Origin: CBDCCT01 sp965214995
Lineage (GTDB): Bacteria; Deinococcota; Deinococci; Deinococcales; Trueperaceae
Direction of reading: 5' to 3'
DNA length: 64,000 nucleotides
NCBI GenBank assembly: GCA_965214995.1
Contig: CBDCCT010000002.1
Coordinates: 1,054,001 to 1,118,000 of the forward strand
Made by a program: the position numbers and the translations under genes. The notes beneath the pieces are model-generated. The model was given only the letters and a program-made list of their open reading frames with translations. It was not told where the DNA came from and searched no databases. Below, one piece after another: positions 11,585 to 23,673 of this stretch. Within the stretch, counting starts at the first letter, position 1, and the number at the start of each line of letters is the position of its first letter.

Positions 11585-14500
11585 TGTGGAAATCTTCTTG
11601 AGCAGCTATGTTGTTAGGAGTATGATTATATTGTATGAATATTGTTGTTCATTATGAAGTCCGATCGTGCTTAGAAAATCATAGGATGTTATTTGCGGAA
11701 GATTAATTTGTTCTAAATGCTATTTATTGAAGATTTCACTACTTTTCCTTCAGTGACACGAACCGTTTTCTGGGAATCATTTTTATGTTACAGCGACAAG
11801 CCAAGATGATAATGACACTGATTTTCTATACGAAATACAGAGGCAGAAGTAATCTGATGTAATGTCCAGCTCTTCATAATAATGTTCAGGCTTCAATTTT
11901 AATGAGTTTTTTATTTGGCGTATATCAACTATGAAATCCATTCTCTGTTAAACTTCTGAACAATATAATATCGCTAACTACAAACTTGATAGGAACGATA
12001 GCTTCACCATACACGGCCCAACTAACAGGTTCAACTTGCAAGTATGATTGAAGGGAAAGTCGGCAACCGGCTACGTAGAACCAGCAAGCAGCAGGGCAAA
12101 TTGAGAACATTCCTGTGCAGCCTCATTTCACAGCTATGGAAGTTCGTTGATTAGAAAACCGCTGAAGTCAAAAAATGAAAACATAGTTTTCAGATATTAG
12201 ACACTCGAAAGCGCTTTTTGCCTCAACGGTAACGGATTGCAATTGAATGAAGTAAAAATAGAAGCAAACAGCCGAGAAATAGGCAGAGGCCGAAAAACAA
12301 AAATAGAAAAACGCCTGCAAACCATAAGGCGTCCAGTCAATACTCAAGCAGCTCCTCAATTAACATTCTTAACCACTGGCGTACGATATCAGGCTGCCCA
12401 CTAATTAAGCTTTCATCCTTTCTTTAGTATGGCGGCAATGAGGCTTTTCGGATGTGTGTTGGCGTCAGGAACGAAAGTCAAACTTATATTGTATAATACT
12501 CCTCCCTATTGCACTTCCGACGGACTAAGAAAGAAGATGATGTTTCGGGCTAATTATAGGATTTGAGAGGAGGATCTTCGCTTTATTCGTTGTTATTGCT
12601 GGTAAGTGGAAAGGGGATGAATTTACTTTCGATAGTCGATTCCTTTACCAATGATGGAGCAGAACTGAATGTGCAGTCTAGTGGGTGGCTGAAAGTACGA
12701 ATTGCGCCGTGAAAGAAATAATTGGCGGGAGACTTCAAGTGCTTACGTATCATGTCTTTAAAAAAACTTAAAGCTTCTTAACTTGCTGTTTGCTGTTGAT
12801 GCTTTCAGATGAAGGCGCTCGTTGAGGAAGCACCATATCAGGTTATCGATGGGAACGGAGAAGTAAATCACACATGTTAATCCAGTATATTGTTGGAAAT
12901 GAGGCATGCAATACAAAAGAAAGAATGATGGTATCTACAGGTAGCTACAAGCAAGCTTGTGTGGAGTGATCAGTTCATTGTTGATCAACAGATCGAGAAC
13001 ATCAATTATGTGGAGACATTTGCCGTGATTATGCCTCAAGACTGAAGTCGAAAGCGAAACATTATCCAATCAACATTCTGTTCAGAGGTCACCATCGGTC
13101 TGAATGTGGCAAGTTGTGGTCAAGTAATTGTAGTGATGCCTCAACAATAAATTAAATGATTAAACTAAGTTCAACAGTCACAAATGGTTGTCGAGACTGG
13201 TGTAGGATACGTGCTTCACATGGTAATATTAAAGTCGGTTGTTTCAATGTTGATGCTAATGCTGAAGCATAAAACACTGTAATAGCAAGGCATTCATACT
13301 TGCTCTGCACTGGACTACTCATACAACACCCTCTAGCCTTGCTGTTTGTACTCGTGATGTGCAGAGGATCTCCTTAAGCTCTGAACGGTCACAATCCGGG
13401 CCAGTGTAATTTTCATGCATTGTAGCATATCTTATACTGTATGTCGGATTGCACGCATATCCTACACAGTACATCGTCCACCTCTCCGGTATCTGGTGAC
13501 TGTGTTTACTGAGTGCAGAGAATAGCCTCACCGAGCACTATAGTATAACACCGAGAACACTACTCCGTATAGCATGACAATATCGGCTTCACCGCAGCTC
13601 GATAGCTTTATACATACTGCATCGTCCAGCATGAATTGAAATCTGGCAGAAGCAGCTATGTACGAGTCATGAAAATGCTTGTCCAAATGTCGTCTGTTCC
13701 AATGTAGTGGGTGCCTCATGATTGCCTTTAATTCTTGTCATTATTGTTGTCATTGTCACATATGGGACCGGTGTTGCTTATTATACTTTGAGCAATTCTT
13801 ATAGCGTGGCTAATATTGCTTTGATGGAGAAGAGAGTAAGCAGGCTACTCACGCAACGCGAGAACTGGTGGTTACATATTTTGGGGGCGGCTGATTTTTC
13901 TGTAGTTCTGGCATCTCGTCGGAAATAGTCAACCTCGGCCTGATCCGATGCAGAGCTCAGCTTTTAAAGCTGTTGCCATTTTTTGTTCTAATACTGTCGG
14001 CTTAAAGGAGAACAATTTAATGAGTTTTGAAAAGTATCTTATGACTTTCTGGTGAGATGGTGCAGACCATTGCATAAAAGTAGTATACTCGCTTTCAGGT
14101 TGAAGAGCTATGCGCAATTAAATTATAGTACATGGACTGCACAGGTTTTATGAATGTTGCAAGGTTGTTGGGTGGCGTTCAGGATTTGATTGATCTCACG
14201 GAATGATACTCTGGTACTGTACTATTACGGCACGTTCTTTCTATTGAGTACATGAGGAACAGGCAGCACCGCTGCACTTCTTGTACTCATAATCGCAGCC
14301 ATTCCCGTAACCGCAACGTGGTAATCAATCAACGTACGAATCTGTCTTCGCCGAAGTCGAAATCTAACTGCAAAAATACAATCTCCAAAGTTAAAAATTC
14401 CTTGAGTGCCTGAAACTATTTAATTGAAGAAGTCAAAAGAAGACGGCCTGAACCCAATCACCACGCTATTGCTGCAAGTGAAGTTTACTAGAGGGTAACA

Positions 14501-16743
14501 ACAGCAGTTGCGGTTTTATTGACGAGAGCTCGCCACGGAGAACGCACTATTTACGGAAGATCTGCAAATACGAAGGGCGGAATTTAGGAGCTTTTCTTGT
14601 TCTTAACAACGGCTGATCCTCACCGGTTTTTTCGTATTAAGTATTGCTCGTTCTGTCAGCACCTAATATCCGAGAAAGTAAGTAATACAGCTACAACTGA
14701 TCGGATGGTTCGCCTGTGAATTTCTCAGCACTAATGTCTATACTTATTAATTAATTTGAAGGATGTCAGGTAAAGTGCATAAGTATTTAGTCAATGAAAT
14801 AATTAGTAATAATAGTAATAATAAATAGAGGTGCAAACGTGGAACATGTGGAGCGAACGTGGAGATTCTTTAAGCTCGGCGGTTTCTATTAATAGAATTA
14901 CACTAAAAGCTTAATCCAACGACACTCCAACAATGAGAACCTCCAATTCGGACACTGTCAACATCTGTAACCTGAGACACTGAAAACACCGCAAATGCAT
15001 CTGCTAAGAAGCGCAAACAAACAGAAGCCTAAGGTGCCACGAGACCAAACTGCTATAGAGTTGCTTCTTCGTTGATCACAGATTGTTCCCAGGTTTCGCA
15101 GATATGTGTTATTCGGTTATCTTTTTACCTTTTTCGCGCATCACGCATGTACGATCTTCTCAAGCTGGGAAACATCATTCCAAACTCGCTACTGTAGTAA
15201 ACTGCATTCACTGGCAGCTGATCACCCATGCCTGATGTCTGCAGTAAAGCATTTGCAAGAACAGGAGTTGCTACTTGTGTGGTTTGCATCGGTGATTGTC
15301 AGGCCAAGTGATGTTTAGCGAATAGATTTGCGAGTAGGCTTGCTCTTTGTAGAAAAATCTGGCCTTCTGTTGCTATATTTACTGTCACTCTTCAAAGCGT
15401 TCTACTGGACAAGGCTTTCTACTTTATTATCCAACAGTATAGCCCCGCTCAGGTACTAATGTGTAGTTTTCATTCTACGATCAACGCCTTGGAGGGCCTT
15501 GAATTATGTAACTATCGCTTATTATTTCTTCATTGCCACTATAATCATTATATATTCCTTTGTTTATTTAATCTGTTACTAAATTTGGATAATGTGCGGA
15601 GCGGACAGCTACAGTAGTATGGAAAATGAATGATCGAACGACCGAAAAAAGCAGCTGTATCCCTGCTGTTCCACTAACAGTACAGGTACTCTATTTCGAC
15701 CATCTGCTTTGCTTGTGTGTAAATTCACAGCCGTGTCCCAGAATAAAAAGAAAGCGACCGCAAATGCTAGCTGTCATGCATGGTTTGATTGACCAAACCA
15801 ATGGAAAGCTATAGGATGTGCACAACAATGTCCGGAGCTGTGGACAACTACTTCAGGGTTCACAACACCAAAAAGAGAGAAGAACACAGCAACCCCGGTC
15901 CTCCAGCCTTGAGGGTCCAGCTTTACCTGAGTCCTGTCATGGCAGTTCTCCCCGGCTGTGCGTTCTCGTGTTGTGGATCATGTCCAGCTGTTAGCACATG
16001 TAGCTGTGCAGAATGGTCAGCCTGAACGAAAAACTGGGTCACCACATCTCTGTTCTTTCTTTTACTTCACGTTTCTGGTTGACTTTATTTTTTAGCTTAA
16101 CCTGTTGGCCTTGCATCTTACAGTACATCGTTAATATCAATTTTCTATACTTGTCCATGGTCTCTCTTCCAGCTCTTGCTAGCTTAGCTGTTCAGATATG
16201 TGTCTCCGAAATTAGAACAGGCGATGGCAATGGCCGAAAATCTCACCCTCTCACCCTTTTCCCGTTCTGTCTCTCTTCACCCATCCTCCCTCCTTCTCTC
16301 ATACGACCAGTACATGCATCCACATCATGAGCTTCCATCAGGAACAGGAGCAGCAGCGTGGCATTCTCTCGAGTATAAGAAGATGGCGGATGCGCAGGTT
16401 TTTCTCACTTTCCTTCTCGTTTTTCGCCATCATCCCATCCATCCAACGGTTTTTCTATTCCTTTCATCCCAATTGTTCTTTTGCTTTTCCTTCCATCTGG
16501 CACTAAGTAGTACATACATACCTACAGTCCAATCGTTTCACTACTTGTTCTTCCTTGACAAGTGGTTGTGTCTCTAGCATCTTTTCTAGCTACCCCCCTG
16601 ACTCGTCGGTACCTTGCTTTCTGCTTGAGATTGAGCACATAAGAGTCCGTTTTATATATATACTTTATATCAACCATACTTGATACATATATATAAAAAC
16701 AATTTGCCAATTACGGAAATAATTGCATGAAAAGTCATCCATC
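11585..16743. other. Gene-poor 5.2-kb gap between divergent galactokinase and tyrosinase genes
   Basis: No reading frame here has recognisable protein character; the open frames are under 80 residues or, near 16.0-16.6 kb, pyrimidine-rich promoter sequence. No tRNA was recognised. The base composition is ordinary (about 40-45% GC by eye), unlike the AT-rich block at the right end, so it does not look like a RIP-degraded transposon. One copy of the TACTCCGTA motif lies at 13561-13569. The right end (16230-16560) is CT-rich, as in upstream regions of many fungal genes. Confidence 0.5.
16653..16664 (+). promoter_or_regulatory. Probable TATA element of the tyrosinase gene
   Basis: TATATATATA-type sequence about 85 bp upstream of the tyrosinase ATG, following a long CT-rich tract. 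The position suits a core promoter; no other evidence. Confidence 0.4.
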
Positions 16744-18965
16744 ATGTACAACAATCCGTTCTCGGTAAAGAGCGTGGCGATCAGCCTGCTCGGGCTCGCT
16801 TCCGTCTTTGACGGGTTATCATTTGCTCAAGTTGAAGGACCTAGGTACGACGAACCTCCTTCCTATTCTCTTTCTACCACTCCTTCCTATCCCTCTGAAA
16901 CCCATGATTCTTGTGGCGGTGGTGGCGGTGGTGGTTCAGGTGGTGGTTCAGGCGGTGGTGGTTCTGGTGGAGGTGGTGGTGGCAACGGTGGTGGCAACGG
17001 TACTAACGGTGGTGATCTCAGTTACACTCCCGTCATTGGTGATCCAGATCGTGTTGTCGATCGTCGACCTGTCACCGTGCTGCAGCAGGAATACCCGGAC
17101 GTTTTCAACATGTTCATCCTCGCCCTCGAGTCGCTGCACGACCGCGCCGAAGATGATGACGAGAGCTACTTCCAGATTGCCGGTATCCACGGCTACCCTT
17201 TCATCACCTGGCAATACCCGGATAGCGCCATCATCAATCCCGGCCGCGAGTACTGCACCCACTCAAGCGTCATTTTCAACACCTGGCACAGGCCATATCT
17301 CGTCCTCCTCGAGCAGAGCTTGCACGAGGAAGCCGTCCGCATCGCCAACCTGTTTGAAGGATACAGCCGTGACCGCTACGTCCGCGCCGCCGAGGACGTC
17401 CGTCTGCCATACTGGGACTGGGCTTCCGAGGATTCCATTCCCCCTGTTGTCTCAAGCGAGACCATCGACGTGATCAAGCCCGGCACCAACTCGACCGCTG
17501 GTGGCGAGACGAACATTCCCAACCCGCTCTACAGTTACATGTTCCAGAACGACCTGCCGTCCAACTTTCCCGGTAATGACGAGACCATTCGCGGAGCTAA
17601 CCCCAACTCTGACCTGCAGGCCACTTTTGAGGGACGTCAACAGGCAACGCTTGACGTCTTTACCATTGGCGAGTTTAACGACTTTAACTTTGCACTTGAG
17701 GGAATTCACAACTCTATTCACGGTATATTTTCTTGTTGTTGTTGTTGTTCATTTTGCTCTCGTATTGTACTGGGAGCTTGCTAGTAGCGTTATGGCTAAC
17801 TTGAGATAATAGTTCTTGTTGGTGGTGGCATGGCTACTATTGACTACTCTTCCTTTGATCCCATCTTCTTCCTTCAGTAAGTTTGCATCAAAGCATTTAT
17901 AAAGGTACAACCCACTAACAGAATCAAGTCACTGCAATGTCGATCGCCTATTTGCCATGTGGCAGGCTACCAACCCAGGGCAAACTGTCCAGCCAGGTCG
18001 CAGCGGAAGGACCACCCTTCAATTGCCAGCCGGCATCACCGCTGACGAGAACACCCCACTGTATCCTTTCCGTGATGGCGAAGGCAACGAATGGACATCA
18101 CAGGCCATTGAAGACATTACCGACATGTTTGAGTTTGGTTACTCTTACCCAGAGACGCCAACCGATCTTGGCACCGATGAGCTCATCACTTTCACCACCA
18201 ACCGCATCAACGAGCTCTACGCACCAAGCACCGAGGACATTTCTTTTGAAGAAGACAGCGCTGGTGAAAATGAAGTCCTTGCTCCTGCACAAGGTAAGAG
18301 AACCTGCAATTTACTGTTGGTATATTGAAACTTGAATATCTAACTCTTCCCCAACAGAACCCAACACCCGCACAGAATGGGGCTGCAACTTTGTATACAA
18401 CAAGATGGAGCTGCCCGGCTCGTACAAGATCAATGTGTACCTGAACAGCAATAACGACAACAGCACCCAGCCCCGTACCGGCGGCAATCTCGTCGGCGTT
18501 GCCCCCATCTTTTCCAAGGCCAGCGACACGTCCGAAGAAGTCACCATGAACTTCACGGTCCCGCTCACGCCTGCTCTCGTCGACAGCAACATCCAGCTCA
18601 GGCCCGAAGAGACCGTGCCCAACCTGCGCAACCGCCTCTACTGGACGCTCGAGCGTGTCGACAACGCCGGCCCACCTAGCGAAACTCCCATCGAGGAGCT
18701 GTCCAGCTTGAAGGTCTCGGTCGTGTCGACGCTGACAGACTACAAGGACAACAACGACGAGCTGCCCGAAATCACCCGCCCGCTCACATACTATGCACCC
18801 GTCGAAGGTAAGCCCGGTGCGCTGTCGCCGGACGAGGAACCCGTCGTGGGCGAGAAGGCGCCAGTGGCGATTGACGAGGATCTGATTGCCGATGATGCCG
18901 CGCTAACGTCTCGAGTACGCCGTTCGTTGAAGACATCCGCGAAGCTGAGATATGCGATGAACTAG
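16744..18965 (+). CDS. Secreted tyrosinase (type-3 copper oxidase) with N-terminal Gly/Ser linker
   Basis: Oxidises mono- or diphenols to quinones, as in melanin synthesis or phenolic defence. Four exons, 16744..17722, 17813..17876, 17929..18293 and 18358..18965, give 671 aa. The start is the ATG at 16744, not an in-frame TTG at 16723, because MYNNPFSVKSVAISLLGLAS opens a signal peptide ending near SFA-QVE. Residues about 59-90 are almost pure Gly with some Ser and Asn, a flexible linker before the enzyme. Copper site A: H149 (IAGIHGYP), H173 (CTH; the Cys could form the usual thioether) and H182 (NTWHRPYL). Copper site B: H322 and H326 (EGIHNSIH) and H348/H349 in FFLHHCNVDRLFAMW, which is rebuilt only after removing two introns. 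The C-terminal domain (from about 400, NTRTEWGCNFVYNK onward) matches long fungal tyrosinases. Its tail contains RVRRSLK, a possible processing site. Confidence 0.92.
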
Positions 18966-20345
18966 GTTGATGTTTATTGATGGATGTTTGCGCTTGATAG
19001 TGTTCGATGGGTTGATGGGTATGCATGTTTTCCCTTTGTCTCTTATTCATACCGTAGCAGGCATGTATGCTCACGCGAAAAGATTGATCATTTGTTTCAT
19101 GGAGTTATTTTCCTTTTCTAAGTTCTTTAACAATTTGCATTTTAATGATAATGTTGTCGCGATCATTCTATTCATTGCTTCACGTCGCTCCTTTACCGAA
19201 AGAACAAACTCTGTTCACTACTTGATGTTGCTGGCTGAAGGTATACATCTATATTCTTGTACATAGGATAATATCATCTTGGCTTTATTAATTAAATTGA
19301 AGTATCACCATCTAGTATTGCAAATTTGACAATACCATTCATTATCGTTACATTGCTTAGATATGACTTAGCATCAGGGAAATCATTTTCAATTGAACCT
19401 TGAATCGATTTTGATTTACGCGTATTAACAGAAAAAAAGAGAGTAGTTTCCTCATAAGGCTATTAAAACGATGCCAAACGTTCTGCAAAATACCCAGTAC
19501 TCCGTATCGGATAGGAGAGTATCAATAACTTCTTCAATCGTCCTTCTGCCATGTAAAGATGATTATCATAGATTGATGCTCAGATTGTCTTCCATCATCC
19601 AAGTTAAAATCTTTTACTTTTAATCCCCCCTGTTAAAGTCGACATGCTACCGTATCATCCTCACTGGCAATGCTGCGACTCGTTGTTTCACAGAATCTAC
19701 CCTGTATCTACCCGTAACGACCAATCCGTCGAACGGTTTATACTTTGCAGCAGTTTGGGACTCTGTTCAGCGGTGGAAATGCTGACTACGATCATGACCA
19801 TTATCAGAGTCACCAGAATTAGGGAGTTTGGGTTTAATATTTTTCATTTGAGCTTGAAACATAACATATATACTTATGTATGAGTAAATTGGCTTGATGC
19901 TTGTATCTCAATTTCTTAATTCACGTTCGAAATAACCATTGATCAGCCTGTTCATGGGCAATCTAGTTTCGATGTTTGAATCACGAGTCATACCACGGCG
20001 ACATAATAATTGGCGTTGCCAGAACTGATGTATAAAGAATGGCGATGTTTTGTATTTCTTATGAGCCTTATTATAACGACAGATTAAATAATAGAAGACG
20101 AGAGCGACGAGAGACGAGAGCGAGTTAGATGATTTTTCTTTTGCAAGACTTACATGAGAAATCGAAGTACTACCGTTAATCTTCCATGTTGACTTTAGTC
20201 TTTCCACTCTTTTCACTAGATTCTCAATTTATTCCAAAAATCTGAGCCTGAATCTGTTTTTGTTGCTTGTTTTGGGGGGGTTTTTTTTTAACAAGATCAA
20301 TTACTTGAGAAAGAAAATAACCAGAGCAAAGAGCAAGTGACCAGA
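18966..20345. other. Intergenic between tyrosinase and the 20346 gene
   Basis: No supported gene. It holds one TACTCCGTA motif (19498-19506) and a homopolymer pair of G and T runs at about 20274-20289 just upstream of the next start. A minus-strand open frame (20216-19908) has no recognisable character. Confidence 0.45.
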
Positions 20346-21289
20346 ATGGCCAAATCCCTCTTGAAAAGTGCCTGGGCAGCCGGCGGGATGCTGATACTTG
20401 TATTAATTACGCTCACGAACAACTGCAGCGGAAGTCGAGCCAACGACGAACCACCCCTCAAGCGTTTGGAGATTCCGGGCATGGCGGCTTCCCTCACAGA
20501 CAACGAGCGCTATCGGATGATAGCTTTCGTCGTGAACGAATACATGTACTATGGAACTGATGCTGCCTTGTCTGCTGTTCGCAGCGGAAGATCGCCGACT
20601 GGCGACTTCCGCAGATTTCTCGTGCGACAGGTTCTCTGTGTTTCGAAGAGCCGCTATAAGACTGGAAACGTGTATGCTGACGGTGAATTTGAAAAGGTTT
20701 GTATTTTGTAAGACGTGCAATGTATCCATTTTTCTTTTTTCAATCTCCGCTCCAGCGAAGTTTTTAATAGCTTTTCTTTCCATCTTTCTGTTCTTTTACC
20801 ATTGGTAAAATTCTACACAACTTCAACGATAGCAGAGATGATGGCTCTAATCTTACTCACTGTAGGCTTGTACCCAACGACCTTCGAATGTACTCATTGA
20901 GGATGAGCAACTGTCTATCGAAAAGATTATGGAAAGCCTTGGATCTACGTGTCAGAGGGATTGGTCCGATCCGCGCGTGTCCGACTTTCAAGTCACCGAT
21001 CTCAACGGCGGAGATTTGCTCGACTTTGAACTTCACCTAAACCCTTATCCGGGAAGGTTAGCAATATCGTCTTTCTCTTTCTCTCTTCTTCCCCCCGAAC
21101 AGATTTCGTGATTTTTTCGGGCGTCGACTGACTATTTCCTACAGTGCAGGCGGAGGTGAATGGTCGAGCGCGGTCAAGGTACGCCAACCTGACTGGACGT
21201 GCGACACGGACGACCTTGGAGATCTCCAGTGCTTGTGGCAGCCGGACGACGAGTTACGGATAGTTGAGGGAGGGCTTCCGATGGGATGA
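20346..21289 (+). CDS. Small secreted or signal-anchored protein of unknown function
   Basis: Three exons, 20346..20696, 20866..21056 and 21145..21289, sum to 687 nt and 228 aa in a continuous frame. The ATG at 20346 is preferred over an in-frame GTG at 20337. Residues 1-29 contain two basic residues and a hydrophobic core (GGMLILVLITLTNN), a signal peptide or signal anchor. The mature part has seven or so Cys residues spaced along the chain (including CTQRPS, TCQRDW, WTCDTDD, LQCLW), suggesting disulfides. The C-terminus reads DLQCLWQPDDELRIVEGG. No family was recognised. The first donor is GTTTGT, a weaker but usable form, and its acceptor CTGTAG restores the frame. The second acceptor could be CAG at 21144 or the next AG, but only the former keeps a long frame. 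Confidence 0.65.
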
Positions 21290-22480
21290 TGAGTTACCAC
21301 TTTCTTTGCTGGCCAGTTTACTTGTACCGAATTTGCAAAATGTATTTTGCGCAATGGAGATCTTTTGAATATAGATGTTTCTGGTTTTTATTTTCTCTTG
21401 TACTGAAGAGGAATTTAGACGAAAAGAATTTGATTGTTACTTTTCCTGGAATACACGCGAAATATTATGAGTGATGAAATCAGAATTCATCAATTGCACA
21501 TATGTATGCAATGTAGATGCACCATCGATTTGAGATCCTGTCATGCTAAGGCAAGTACTCCTACTACAGCCTCGACAGCCCTGTAAATGCTCGTAAACGC
21601 ATAATAATATTTATAGGAGGAAAGCGAACGTTGACGCCATCCTCAATCTTGCATGAATATTAATAAGAGTAATATTGGTCTTAGCACAAAGCCATCCCAA
21701 TGCACCGTGTATACCGTCGTCACTATACGTGATAGCTGTACAACGGGTCCATGGTACGGGTTCTCGCAGCTTCGCGTGAAGAACCGATCGGTCTTTTCCG
21801 TTGCGAATGCAGTGTAGATCTATCCGCCCATGCCCTAGAAAGCTTGATTGCTGATTACTAATTAACTAAGTATGATAAAAATATTAATGCTTGTGGCGAG
21901 TGGTTCGTCATTGCGGGTGGCGTTGCATGTGCCAAAATCCACTGCCCGGTTTTATGGAACGGGTGCCGGTTTGAGGTTGGGGGCTGTGGATCGCTTCGTC
22001 ATTATTAAAGCATTGTCCTTGGGCGTATAAGTTTATGTCCTGAGATTCTTTTGGTGTCGCATAGTTTATGATCATACAGTTCATCAGTTCTTTTCTATGT
22101 TGCGGCATGAGCACGTTTGAAAGATCAGGATACTGATTTGAAGTTGTTTTATGTTATCTGGCTCGGACGTTTGTAAGATTCGGTGCGTTTGGAACTCTAT
22201 TGAATAACAGCGACCGGTAAGCTTTGGCATTTATTGATGGGAAGGGAAGATTAGGAGGGGTTTGTTTTGGATTTGAGACCAAAAGCTAATCCATTTCTCC
22301 TAATTAATAGATTTAATTGCTGCGAGTCTTGAACGTGGAACAACAACTCAGGGAACGCTTATTCTTCTTCACAGTTTGAAATTAATAGTTACTCGCCACT
22401 CAGAAGCAACATATTGATAAGAACAATCCATTGAGGCGTATCCGTCATCTGTTGTCATAAACGCCCCATTTCACACCAGG
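21290..22480. other. Intergenic, no gene recognised
   Basis: About 1.2 kb of ordinary-composition sequence without a supportable frame. The minus-strand frame at 22114-21908 lacks any feature. Confidence 0.45.
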
Positions 22481-22651
22481 ATGTCTCAACCAAGCGAAAG
22501 TACACCGGGTCCAGCGAGTAGTTCGATCGGCAGCTCAGGCAGTTCCGATGCCATAGTCAAAGCAGCCGGTCCCGTAGCTCTACCCTGTCTCTGCGGACGG
22601 AATGGTGGATGCTGCTGTATACCGATTCCGATTCCGTGTTGTGTGATGTGA
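22481..22651 (+). CDS. Candidate 56-aa Cys-rich microprotein with C-terminal CaaX-like box
   Basis: ATG to TGA, 56 residues. The N-terminal 35 residues are Ser/Pro/Gly-rich and polar (SQPSESTPGPASSSIGSSGS). The C-terminal 23 residues hold seven Cys in a compact pattern, C-L-C, then GGCCC, then IPIPIPCCVM as the very end. The last four residues, CCVM, fit a prenylation (CaaX) motif with an extra Cys typical of dually lipidated small proteins. The IPIPIP spacer between Cys clusters resembles Cys-rich membrane-associating tails. It lies alone between two larger genes, and a short CACCAGG leader precedes the ATG. Translation is not proven. The abrupt compositional structure and exact CaaX ending argue against a chance frame. 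Family unknown. Confidence 0.5.
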   Translation: MSQPSESTPGPASSSIGSSGSSDAIVKAAGPVALPCLCGRNGGCCCIPIPIPCCVM

Positions 22652-23673
22652 AAGCTGCCAAAGTAGCATCATGTGTGGATATGAGGACTGCGGTATCTGT
22701 TGAGCTTGGGAAGTGATAACTTCAATGATTTATGAGTTAGAAAGGAAATCGGAAGATTGTAAATATTTACAGCTTTTACGAGGTTTAAATGTATAAATAT
22801 TTAATAAGAATGAGACAAAAGTTCAAATGTCTAGAAATAGCGGCACGCAGAAGCATATATCGTAACTATTTACCTTCAAACAACTAGATAATATTTTTCC
22901 TAGCAATACCGATCGCAAAACGACAGATCCACAATATTCAACAGAAAAACAGAATCACTTGGTAACCTTCTGGGACTGCACAAGCATCGATTGAGCTCTA
23001 ATTGTAACAAGCCGTATAAAATCACACCTGTACTATGCTGATGCCCCACGGTCATTGGTGAGCGATGATCTGCCAGAACTACAGCGACCAAGTTCAGTAA
23101 CGCAAAACCTCATTGCGATCAAATTTCATGAACTTTACCCGGTTCTCAAGATACTACAGTATGTTTTACACTTTAAAAGCACAAATATTGATATACCTTC
23201 CCCATCATTGCTCACCTCCGCCTGCAAATCGCGGATATCGACATTGCAATTTCCCAAACAGGAAACATCAAGAACACAAAATGTCCGAGCCACCGGGGAC
23301 TCTTGAGCTTGGGCGTGGAGATTGAGCTTCATAGCTTAGGCCTTGGCAGAAATCTCCCTATCAGATAATAACATCTACGCGTTGCTCATCTATGGCAAGT
23401 TGAGAATATCCAGATTGATAGTTTGCTGTCCCTCACACGAAGTGAAGCTCATATCCCGAAAGGGATAGAAGCTTGAGATGAAGAAGCTCAAGATGATATT
23501 CGGTTGACCCCGAGATTGGTAAGTGCTATTCTCAAAAGGGCCTTTCCATGAAAGAGATATATATTTTGTTGTTGTTGCTCTCTGTTTCCGCTTGAAGAGC
23601 ATTCCTCGTCTTCTCTTTCTTCATACTCTCGTCCATCCCTTCTTTCTACAGCTTCCTCCGAGCTTCAGTCATA
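22652..23673. other. Intergenic upstream of dipeptidyl-peptidase IV
   Basis: About 1 kb without a convincing gene. The last 150 bp are CT-rich (TTCTTCATACTCTCGTCC), consistent with the 5' leader of the downstream gene. Confidence 0.5.

Noticed and set aside
16013..16577. Overlapping frames upstream of tyrosinase rich in Ser, Leu, Phe and Pro
   Set aside because: Pyrimidine-rich promoter DNA gives such translations; no signal peptide or domain pattern.
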